DNA from: JAGOPY01 sp964619555 | GTDB lineage: Bacteria; Bacteroidota; Bacteroidia; Bacteroidales; JAGOPY01 | DNA: 64,000 bases | NCBI GenBank assembly: GCA_964619555.1 | Contig: CAZUDV010000002.1 | Coordinates: 265,109 to 329,108 of the forward strand | Reading direction: 5' to 3' | In this document: positions 37,491 to 45,621 of the stretch, piece by piece | How the letters are laid out: every line of letters begins with the position of its first letter | Position numbering within the stretch: position 1 is the stretch's first letter | Notes under the pieces: model-generated | Seen by the model: only the letters and a program-made list of their open reading frames with translations | The model's database searches: none | What the model was told of the DNA's origin: nothing | Made by a program: the position numbers and the translations under genes

Positions 37491-38222
37491 TTACATCTCC
37501 CTGATCATAATATTCCGGAACCACACGTCATCCCCGTGGTCCTGCAGCACGATATAGCCTTCCTCAGCGGTATTCAGAAACCATTCGTAATCTTTAAACT
37601 TACTGTTGAGCACCATCTTCTTCCAATCTTCCGTCCACAAATGATATTCCAGCACCTGCCTGCCGTTGACATAATGCACCACTGTGCCTTTGTATACCAG
37701 GATCTTCACCTGGTTCCATTCCCCGGCCGGCCTTACAGCCTTCATATCCCCGGGGATCAGGTCATATAATGATCCGGCGGCACGGTTTCCATCTATTCCC
37801 AGTTTAGCATCGGGATGCTTTTCATTGTCCAGGATCTGCATCTCCGGCGCGCTTTTCCATACCGGTTCACCGGGAATTTCCTGTGCCAGGTAGAATATGC
37901 CGCTGTTGCCGCCTTCCGACACTTTCCACTCCAGCGACAGCTCGAAGTTTCGGAATTTCTTATCGAACAGCAGATCCCCGCCGCCGCCTGCTTCTCCCCT
38001 GCTGGAACCAATGACATGAAGGGTTCCCTCTTCCACTACCCATCCTTTTTCAGGGAATGCCGCCAGGTTATAACCCCTCCAGCCGGTGGAAGTCTTTCCA
38101 TCAAACATCATTACCCAGCCTTCTTTCTTTTGCTTTTTTGTCAGGACATTGTGCTGCTTTTTCTGGCTATAACCACCAAAACCAACTAAGATCATCATTG
38201 CTATTAAAATAGTTGTTTTCAT
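37491..38222 (-). CDS. DUF1080 family protein, candidate 3-keto-disaccharide hydrolase
   Basis: This 243-residue secreted protein (signal peptide ending near GGYSQ) has the concanavalin-like DUF1080 fold: WVMMFDGKTSTGWRGY, FELSLEWKVSEGGNSGIFY, APEMQILDN and PAGEWNQVKI. The family is now called 3-keto-disaccharide hydrolase. It is downstream of a TAT-exported Gfo/Idh oxidoreductase in the same direction; together they fit an oxidise-then-cleave route for glycosides in the periplasm. Confidence 0.9.
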   Translation of the reverse strand: MKTTILIAMMILVGFGGYSQKKQHNVLTKKQKKEGWVMMFDGKTSTGWRGYNLAAFPEKGWVVEEGTLHVIGSSRGEAGGGGDLLFDKKFRNFELSLEWKVSEGGNSGIFYLAQEIPGEPVWKSAPEMQILDNEKHPDAKLGIDGNRAAGSLYDLIPGDMKAVRPAGEWNQVKILVYKGTVVHYVNGRQVLEYHLWTEDWKKMVLNSKFKDYEWFLNTAEEGYIVLQDHGDDVWFRNIMIREM

Positions 38223-38270
38223 AATTATTTTTAACTCTTTAAGTTTTAACTAACAGTAAACACCAAGCAC

Positions 38271-38298
38271 TAAACACTAAACACTAAACACTAAACAC
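38271..38298. repeat. heptanucleotide tandem repeat, four perfect copies
   Basis: TAAACAC is repeated four times without change, with degenerate copies continuing to the left (about 38256-38270). It lies in the 83-bp gap between the Gfo/Idh and DUF1080 genes, ending 7 bp before the Gfo/Idh stop codon. Confidence 0.9.
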
Positions 38299-38305
38299 TG
38301 CGAAG

Positions 38306-39784
38306 CTATAGCGTCCATCCTTCCCTGTAACTATGCCTGATGTACTCCTCCGCAGCCGGTTTGGCTTTGATGGTGGCATACTTGGTATCGAAGTGAGGGT
38401 GACCGTTGATGACCGTGAATTTATCGGTGGTCACCACCCGGATCTCATCAGCTTCGCCAATATTCGGGATCATCATCTTCCCGGATTCCCACTGGAGTTT
38501 CCGTTTCAGGTCCTGCAGCCGGATAGCCAGGTTACCCATCACCACCACTTCATTCATCGGGCCGGCATAACCGAAATTCGAGCTGCATTCCACACGGCTT
38601 TCAGGGCTTTCCTTGCAGGCGCGGATCCAGTCCAGCTCATGCCCGCCGTCCATAGCGTCCTTAATCCTCCTCAAATAAGGATCCGGACGTTTGTAGTCGC
38701 GATCAAGCTCTTCCGGCAGCAACCTGGGATTGAGACCATAGGCGTCGCACAACAACTTTCCTTTTGAACCGACAAAAAGGCACCCGCCACTCCAGTCACC
38801 CAGCGGTTCGCCGTCTTTCAGCTCGGCCGGGCGCGGTGGCAGGAGCCCGCCATCGTACCAGGTAACCTTCACCGGTACCAGTTTCAGTTTGTTATGTTCA
38901 CCCCGGTCGGGAAATTCGTAATGCACCATCGATGCTTTTGGAGCGCTTTCGGTATTAACCTGTGTGGAACTGCCATAAAGGCAGGTCGGATTTCCAAGCC
39001 GCAAGCCTTTGAATACCGGATCGAAGATATGGCAGCCCATGTCGCCGAGTGCACCTGTGCCAAAATCCCACCAGGCCCGCCAGTTCCACGGATGGTAGGC
39101 GTTATGGTAAGGACGCAGCGGGGCAGGCCCCAGGAACAGATCCCATTCCAGCGTTGGAGGAACAGTTTCTTCCTCGATCGGACGCTCCAGGCCCTGCGGC
39201 CAGATCGGCCGGTTCGTCCAGGCATGGGCCTCGTGGATCTCGCCGATAGCGCCATCCCAAAGCCATTCGCACACCTGCCGGATGCCCTCGTCGGAATTGC
39301 CCTGGTTGCCCATCTGTGTGGCGACCTTATATTCCATTGCCAGCTTGGCGAGGACCCTGGACTCGAAAACACTATGGGTCAATGGTTTCTGGAGATACAC
39401 ATGCATCCCGCGCCGCATAGCTTCGGCTGCAATGACAGCATGGGTATGGTCGGGTGTGGCAATGACCACCGCATCGATCTGGCCGTTCATCTCATCGAAC
39501 ATCTTACGATAATCTTTGTAGATCCTGGCGTTGGGGTATTTTTCAAAGGTCCCCTTAGCATAGGTCCAATCCACGTCGCACAGCGCAACGATGTTCTCGC
39601 CACTACAGTTTTTAATGTTGGTGCCCCCAACTCCACCCACGCCGATTCCGGCGATATTGAGCTTATCATTGGGCGATACATAGCCCATACCTTTTGACAT
39701 AAATCCCGGCACCAGAGTCAGACCCGCTGCAGCAGCCGCGGAAGTACCGATGAACTGCCGGCGCGTGTAATGTTTGTGTTTCAT
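38306..39784 (-). CDS. Gfo/Idh/MocA family oxidoreductase with TAT signal
   Basis: This 492-residue protein has a twin-arginine signal (TRRQFIG, then AAAAAGLTLVPG). A Rossmann NAD(P)-binding domain follows, with IAGIGVGGVGGTNI, VIATPDHTHA and EKPL-like LQKPLTH, and a long C-terminal substrate domain. Export by TAT means the cofactor is bound before translocation. It is upstream of the DUF1080 gene with a heptamer repeat between them. The likely role is oxidation of a glycoside at C3 in the periplasm; the exact sugar is unknown. Confidence 0.9.
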   Translation of the reverse strand: MKHKHYTRRQFIGTSAAAAAGLTLVPGFMSKGMGYVSPNDKLNIAGIGVGGVGGTNIKNCSGENIVALCDVDWTYAKGTFEKYPNARIYKDYRKMFDEMNGQIDAVVIATPDHTHAVIAAEAMRRGMHVYLQKPLTHSVFESRVLAKLAMEYKVATQMGNQGNSDEGIRQVCEWLWDGAIGEIHEAHAWTNRPIWPQGLERPIEEETVPPTLEWDLFLGPAPLRPYHNAYHPWNWRAWWDFGTGALGDMGCHIFDPVFKGLRLGNPTCLYGSSTQVNTESAPKASMVHYEFPDRGEHNKLKLVPVKVTWYDGGLLPPRPAELKDGEPLGDWSGGCLFVGSKGKLLCDAYGLNPRLLPEELDRDYKRPDPYLRRIKDAMDGGHELDWIRACKESPESRVECSSNFGYAGPMNEVVVMGNLAIRLQDLKRKLQWESGKMMIPNIGEADEIRVVTTDKFTVINGHPHFDTKYATIKAKPAAEEYIRHSYREGWTL

Positions 39785-39917
39785 ATAATTTGGTTTTTAG
39801 TATGCGTAATTGGTATTACTATCTGATTTAAGATCTAACAGTAAAATTAAAAATTATTCCATCTTAATTGTCTGGTATTATAACTTAGCACGCTTATGAC
39901 AAAAAGATTTGAACACC

Positions 39918-40553
39918 ATGCAAAATCGATTCTTATCGCTCTATTTCAGGATGTTTTTCAGGCCGGAATCCGCTGTTTCCATTTTGCTTCAATCCGAGAA
40001 AAAGCTGCTATATGGGTTTTACGCTCTTCTGGTCCCTGCATTGGGTTACACATTGTTTTATATGATGGCTTATCCGGCAGGCGGGGCTCCTTCGTCATTC
40101 AAACCATGGTTGAATTTGCCCATGCAAGAGTATTTCAAATATGATATTTTTCTGACCTTTCCGGCTTATTACCTGGGTTGGACAGCATCGGCCGCAACTG
40201 TTTACCTGGTTTCCAGGTTAATGCGCGGTTCTGCTTCATTTGACGACACGCTGATGGTGATAGGTTTCGGAGCGGGAGTCGCCACCTGGAGTTCAATGTT
40301 GCATGACCTCACCGATGCATTTCTCAGCATCATTGGAGTGATCGACATGCAAGAATACGAGCGCCTGCTTAATGAGCCCACTTTTTGGAGGTATCTGCTG
40401 CTAACGCTTTATCTGATTTACTTTTTCTGGTTTATTTCTCTTTTCACAATCGGGATCAAAAAGGCAAACAACTTCGATTACGGCATATCCATAACTCTTG
40501 CTATCCTTGGACTTGCGGTCTATCAGACCGTATTGCTCATATTTATCCGGTAA
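39918..40553 (+). CDS. Yip1-like integral membrane protein
   Basis: This 211-residue protein begins at the ATG at 39918; a TTG nine bases earlier is the only competing start. It has about five hydrophobic helices (around residues 33-52, 75-100, 112-130, 160-178 and 188-208), in the pattern of Yip1-domain membrane proteins. No catalytic motif is visible and no function is assigned. It is the last ordinary chromosomal gene before the recombinase. Confidence 0.75.
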   Translation: MQNRFLSLYFRMFFRPESAVSILLQSEKKLLYGFYALLVPALGYTLFYMMAYPAGGAPSSFKPWLNLPMQEYFKYDIFLTFPAYYLGWTASAATVYLVSRLMRGSASFDDTLMVIGFGAGVATWSSMLHDLTDAFLSIIGVIDMQEYERLLNEPTFWRYLLLTLYLIYFFWFISLFTIGIKKANNFDYGISITLAILGLAVYQTVLLIFIR

Positions 40554-40741
40554 CGACCGGGTATTTTTTCTGATTTTACGGATTAAGAGAGTGGATCCTT
40601 ACATGAAGTTTCGCGAAGAAGGCACGAAGGACCGCGAAGAGATCCCTTCCTGACTGAGCAAATCCTTTGCACAACTTTGCGTTATAATAATTCCAGAATT
40701 TATAATTCCAATTATGCCAATGATATGAAAAACTGGAGGTT

Positions 40742-41929
40742 ATGAAAACAATAAAGACGAAAACAGGTCTTATAGAAGGCAAAGAGCGGCTGTTGCTTTA
40801 TTTCGATTATGATCAGGAGGTCATAGCGTTGATCAAGACCATTCCAGGAGCCAGGTGGCATCCTGCGGAGAAGTGCTGGCATGTGTCGGTGCTGGCGGGG
40901 CCTGTGGAGAAGCTGAGCCGTTTGTTTGAAGGGAAACTCTGTTTTGAACCGGATATGGGGACCGGGAGACAAGGAGATGGGGGGAATGAGAGAACGATTA
41001 GTCCTTCTTTGGACGGGACGAATCATGTTAATCAATCGGGCGATAGCACGAACAGCCGATCCGGCCAGGTTTCATTTGTTCGGGATGTCAGGAAGAACCT
41101 GGTACCGGTGGAATTTATCAAGACGCTGACCCTGAAGAATTACGCTCCGAACACGATCCGTACGTATAAATCGATGATGCAGGAATTCCTGGAACATTAC
41201 CCTGAGCTTGACCCGGCGAAGATCACTGAGGAGTAGATCCGGGAGTATCTTTTGTACCTGATCGAAAAGCGGGATGTATCGGTTTCTTATCAGAACCAGT
41301 CGATCAATGCCATCAAGTTTTATTACGAGCAGGTACTGGGCCGTCCGGTACGGACTTATTACCTGCAGCGGCCGATGAAGGAAAAAATCCTCCCCAATGT
41401 GTTGAGTGAAAAAGAAGTCATGATGATATTAAACTCCACACAAAATCTGAAGCACAAAGCCATCTTGTCATTGATCTATTCCGCCGGCTTGAGACGCGGG
41501 GAGTTGATCAACATGAAGATCAATGACATTGATTCGGAGCGGATGTATGTGATCATCCGGCAGGGAAAAGGCAGGAAAGACAGGTACAGTATTTTATCCG
41601 AGAAAGTTTTAGAATTACTTAGAAGGTACTTCAAGGAGTATAAACCAAAGGAATGGCTGTTTGAAGGTCAGTTTGGCGGTCAGTACGGGGCGTCGAGTAT
41701 CCAGCACATTTTAAAGGATGCCGTAGCTGCGTCGAAGATCCGGAAAAGAGTGACGGTTCATACCTTGCGGCATAGTTTCGCCACTCATTTGCTGGAGAGA
41801 GGGACGGATATCCGGTATATCCAGGAATTGCTGGGGCACCAGAGCTCAAAGACAACGGAGATCTATACCCATATGACACAAAGGGGGCTTGGGAAAATAA
41901 AAAGTCCGCTGGATAGTTTTGACATTTAA
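40742..41929 (+). pseudogene. tyrosine recombinase interrupted by an in-frame TAG codon
   Basis: A GGAGG site precedes the ATG. The frame runs 164 codons to TAG at 41234-41236, then continues in the same phase for 230 more codons, so only one nonsense change (for example CAG to TAG) separates it from an intact recombinase of about 395 residues. The catalytic residues are all present in joined numbering: R251 (GLRRGEL), K276 (GKGRKDR), H340 and R343 (HTLRHSF), H366 (LLGHQ) and Tyr375 (EIYTH). It ends in RGLGKIKSPLD. The extra helix that marks integron integrases is not evident. It lies 160 bp before the first cassette junction. Confidence 0.85.
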
Positions 41930-42088
41930 TTTTGTTATATTTGAGAGGCTTAACCAAGCTGACTCTTCGGATGAAAGTTTTTAACGCTTCATTTTCCAAT
42001 CAGGTACACAATACCATCCAAATTGGAGGGCTAAAAGCCACTGGTCAGTCGATAAATTAAAAATAAATGCCATGCATTTACACAAACG
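41930..42088. other. candidate attI-like region between recombinase and first cassette
   Basis: This non-coding stretch ends at G42088, where the first cassette begins (GTTACAGGC). I see no attC-like hairpin in it, only a 6-bp stem (AAATGC/GCATTT at 42065-42079), which is what a primary attI site adjacent to an integrase would look like. Position is the main argument. Confidence 0.4.
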
Positions 42089-42239
42089 TTACAGGCAAGC
42101 GTAAAAAGACAGTGCAAACCTGACAGTGACGACTGAAAAATGGAGATGTTGCAACCTGACAAATAAGCGGACTTTAACTGGACAGTTCTTTAACAACTTG
42201 ACACAGACCAACGAGCCGACACTCAAAGCCGACCCGAAT

Positions 42240-42281
42240 GTTTTTAAAATTTTTGCCCACCCGCATTTTTAATTTTTTCTT
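42240..42281 (+). repeat. subterminal inverted repeat of cassette 1, left arm
   Basis: GTTTTTAAAATTTTT, a short C-rich spacer, then ATTTTTAATTTTTTCTT. The same two blocks occur in reverse complement at 51509-51553 near the other end of the cassette. Confidence 0.7.
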
Positions 42282-42433
42282 ACCAGCCGCACATTTAGCA
42301 CATTTGGTTTTGCCCGACACACAAACCCGACCCTTCGCAAAACCAAAAGAGCTAAATTTTTTCCACCGCACGGACTGACAATCGGAAAATAATACTTACT
42401 TTTGACCAGTTTTGTCAAAACACATATTGTCTT

Positions 42434-42727
42434 ATGAATAGCTTCGGTGACATAATCAGAAAAGCAAGAGAAGAAAAAGGATTGTTCCTTCGACAGGTAG
42501 CTGCCGAAATGGAAATAGACCAAGCTATTATAAGCAAGTTTGAACGTGGCGACAGGAAACCGACCAAAGAGCAGGTTTTGAAGTTTGCTAAATTCTACAA
42601 ACTGGACAAGGAAGAACTTTTGGTTGCGTGGCTGAGTGACAAAGTTGCTTATGACTTACAAAACGAAAATTTGGCTGACAAAGTTTTGAAAGCTGCTGAA
42701 CAGAAAATTAAATACAAAAAAAAGTAA
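42434..42727 (+). CDS. XRE-family HTH regulator of the R-M operon
   Basis: This 97-residue protein has an N-terminal lambda-repressor-like helix-turn-helix (IIRKAREEKGLFLRQVAAEM ... IISKFERGDRKPT, about residues 6-47) and a basic C-terminal tail. It is first in the operon, and its stop overlaps the helicase start by one base (TAATG). It probably acts like a controller protein that times expression of the restriction and modification genes. Confidence 0.9.
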   Translation: MNSFGDIIRKAREEKGLFLRQVAAEMEIDQAIISKFERGDRKPTKEQVLKFAKFYKLDKEELLVAWLSDKVAYDLQNENLADKVLKAAEQKIKYKKK

Positions 42728-45618
42728 TGCTTCATTATATCATACAAGAAAAGAAAACCAAATGGTTGCAATCTGACGACTGCGCCATTCGTGATTTGAT
42801 TAACTATATGCGTAACAAAGGGCATTTGCGTGATACGCAGATTGAAGCAATTGAAACCTATTTGTTCCTGAAAATTCAAGGACAAAATAAACCGCTTTGG
42901 CAGCTTTTTTCTGAGGGCTTTTTTACCAACGGAACTGACCTTGCAAAATTGGACATTAACCAAATTGCAAGAGAGTATTTAACTCAAAATAAAAATGCTT
43001 TTGCACTCTTTGACTTTGCAAGACAGAAAAACGGTAACGGAACATATATCCCTGAGCTGGAAAAACGAATTAAAGCAAATCCCGCTTCGTTAGATTACGA
43101 CACCATCATTAAAAGCATATTTTACAATGTAAGCTATGCCGACTATTTAATGAGCTTGCCAATGGGAGCAGGTAAAACTTTTCTTATGGCTGCTTTCATT
43201 TATCTGGACTTGTATTTTGCCGACAACGAACCCGACAACAAAGCATTTGCACATAATTTTTTAGTGCTTATTCCTTCCGGATTGAAATCTTCCATTGTTC
43301 CGAGTTTAAAAACCATTGAAAACTTTGATCCTACCTGGGTATTGCCCGAGCCATCAGCAAGCAACCTGAAAAAGCTTTTGAAATTTGAAGTTTTGGACGA
43401 GCAAAAAACAGCGAAGAAAAGTAACAAGGCAAGAAACCCCAATGCTCAAAAAGTGAATGCGTGTTTGCCTAATCCATTCGGACAAGTGTTTGTGGTTAAT
43501 GCAGAAAAAGTAATTTTAGAAAGTTTCAAGTTCAATGCACAAACAGAACTGGAATTAGACGAAGAAGAAAAAGACACAACCAACGACCTGAAACGTTTAT
43601 TCGGTCAAATCCCGAATTTATCAATCCTTATAGATGAAGTTCACCACGCAGCTACGGACGACATCAAATTAAGGCAAGCAGTAAATTACTGGCACAGCAA
43701 AGGAAATATCACAACCGTTTTAGGTTTTTCGGGAACGCCTTATTTGCAAAGTGCCGAAAAAATCAAAGCAGGTGATTATGAGTTTAAATTCTCACAAATC
43801 ACCAATACGGTTTATTATTATCCGCTTGTAACAGCAATTAGGAAATTTCTAAAAACACCAACAGTAAAAATCGGGCAAAACCTTGACCGTTTCCAAATTA
43901 TTAAACAAGGCATTGAGGATTTCGACAACCAATACAAAAACAAGGTTTACGAAAACGGAACGATTGCAAAAGTTGCTATCTATTGCAGCAATATTGAAGT
44001 ATTAGAGGAAGAAGTTTATCCGTTCCTTACAGGCGAATTGAAAATAAATCCCAATGAGATTTTACGCTTTCATAAAGGAAACAAAGCACATCCGCAACCC
44101 GAAGGCAGCGAATTAGAGTTTCGTTCATTGGATTTACCCATTTCCAAAAAGCGTTATATTCTTTTAGTACAAATTGGTAAAGAAGGTTGGGATTGTAAAA
44201 GTTTAACCGGTGTTATCCTTTCTCAAAAAGGTGACTGCCCTCAAAATATGGTTTTACAGACCTCATGCAGATGTTTACGCCAGGTGGACAAAGGCAAAGA
44301 AGAAACCGCTTTGATTTGGCTGAACAAAGACAATGCTGATACGCTGAACAAGCAACTGAAACAGGAGCAAAACACAAGCATTGAAGAACTGAACAGCACA
44401 AAGCGAACTGGAAAACCTGAGACCATTGACAGACATACCCGATTGGACTTTTTGCAATTGCCAAAAGTGGATTTCTATCAAATGAAAGTAACCTATCAGG
44501 CAATTGATGAAGAAGAAACACCGAATACAAAAGCTAAACTAAATGTTTTGCTTAAAAACATTGACAATTTCAAAGCATCTGCCCTGATAACAACCAGTGA
44601 CATTGCCAATATTGACACAGGCAAAATTGATGTTATCAATGAAACTGGAATTGCATTTGCCAATTTCAACCAATGGCTTTTTGAAATTTCAAGAGAAAGT
44701 TTTGGTTTGATTTCAGAAGCACTGTTACACCAATATGATAGCGAACTGAACGAAATATTTGAAACCGTTTCTTATGAAAAAAAAGGTCAGCGTTATTTCA
44801 ATGAGTTATACGACCTGCACACTATTCAATCAAAAATCCGTCTGGCTTTCAGCATCAAACGGGATTTGCAAACCGATACAGAAGTAATTCCTAAGCAAGC
44901 AGAATTATTGATTGCAGAACGATTGACAGAAGTAGAGAAGAACGCAAAACTTTACCCGAATGAAGCAGACACAACTAAAATTTTGGAATTTGATAAATCC
45001 AATGCAACCGTAAGCATTGATACTGCCGAAATTGAAAAAGCATATCAATTGACGAAAGAAACTTTGGAAGCCCAGGGAATGGGCAATTTTGTTCCGACTT
45101 ATGAAAGTTTTAAAGCAGATAAAGATTACTCACTACCTGTAAAATCTAAAAATCAAACCTTTCATTATTTACCATACAACTTTGGCGGAAGCGGAAGCAG
45201 TGGTTTTGAAATTGAAACACTTCAAAAAGCCTTGCAGTTAGCCGATTTCAAAAACAAGGAATTGGAGATTTACTATAACGGTGAACGTGGCTTGACCGAG
45301 TTCGTAATTAACTGTTTTGCAAAAGAAGGCAGGTATTGGAAAAATGTTGGAAAATACACCACCGACTTTTTAATTGTGAAGCGGACGGCAAAAGATAAAA
45401 TTCACAAAGCCCTGCTAATTGAAACCAAAGGTTCTGTTTATGCAGCCGACAAAGTGTTTCAGAAAAAGAAAAGTTATGTCGAGACCGAGTTTCTAAAACT
45501 CAACAAAGAAAAATTCGGCTATCAGCGATTTGATTTCCTCTATTTGGAGGACAGCAAAGACATTGCAGCCAACATCACCAAATTAAATAACAAGATTAAC
45601 CAGTTTTTTAACGATTAA
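42727..45618 (+). CDS. type III restriction endonuclease subunit (Res)
   Basis: This 963-residue SF2 helicase-nuclease has Walker A MGAGKT (about residue 145), the DEVHHA box (ILIDEVHHA, about 303-311), motif III LGFSGTPY, and motif VI TSCRCLRQVDKG. A C-terminal PD-(D/E)XK nuclease is indicated by KYTTDFLIV and LLIETKG (about 880-905). It needs the Mod subunit and ATP to cleave unmodified DNA. It is coupled to the regulator by a one-base overlap and lies 3 bp before mod. Confidence 0.93.
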   Translation: MLHYIIQEKKTKWLQSDDCAIRDLINYMRNKGHLRDTQIEAIETYLFLKIQGQNKPLWQLFSEGFFTNGTDLAKLDINQIAREYLTQNKNAFALFDFARQKNGNGTYIPELEKRIKANPASLDYDTIIKSIFYNVSYADYLMSLPMGAGKTFLMAAFIYLDLYFADNEPDNKAFAHNFLVLIPSGLKSSIVPSLKTIENFDPTWVLPEPSASNLKKLLKFEVLDEQKTAKKSNKARNPNAQKVNACLPNPFGQVFVVNAEKVILESFKFNAQTELELDEEEKDTTNDLKRLFGQIPNLSILIDEVHHAATDDIKLRQAVNYWHSKGNITTVLGFSGTPYLQSAEKIKAGDYEFKFSQITNTVYYYPLVTAIRKFLKTPTVKIGQNLDRFQIIKQGIEDFDNQYKNKVYENGTIAKVAIYCSNIEVLEEEVYPFLTGELKINPNEILRFHKGNKAHPQPEGSELEFRSLDLPISKKRYILLVQIGKEGWDCKSLTGVILSQKGDCPQNMVLQTSCRCLRQVDKGKEETALIWLNKDNADTLNKQLKQEQNTSIEELNSTKRTGKPETIDRHTRLDFLQLPKVDFYQMKVTYQAIDEEETPNTKAKLNVLLKNIDNFKASALITTSDIANIDTGKIDVINETGIAFANFNQWLFEISRESFGLISEALLHQYDSELNEIFETVSYEKKGQRYFNELYDLHTIQSKIRLAFSIKRDLQTDTEVIPKQAELLIAERLTEVEKNAKLYPNEADTTKILEFDKSNATVSIDTAEIEKAYQLTKETLEAQGMGNFVPTYESFKADKDYSLPVKSKNQTFHYLPYNFGGSGSSGFEIETLQKALQLADFKNKELEIYYNGERGLTEFVINCFAKEGRYWKNVGKYTTDFLIVKRTAKDKIHKALLIETKGSVYAADKVFQKKKSYVETEFLKLNKEKFGYQRFDFLYLEDSKDIAANITKLNNKINQFFND

Positions 45619-45621
45619 GAT

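Noticed and set aside
38256..38298. CRISPR array
   Set aside because: The repeated unit is only 7 bp with no spacers; it is a plain tandem repeat.
38894..39697. 267-codon open frame antisense to the Gfo/Idh gene
   Set aside because: It is a shadow of a GC-rich, conserved coding region and has no recognisable domain.
40742..41929. Naming the recombinase IntI
   Set aside because: Although it heads the array and ends in a KSPLD-like tail, I cannot see the insertion that marks integron integrases, and related Xer-like recombinases share the tail. I kept the neutral name.
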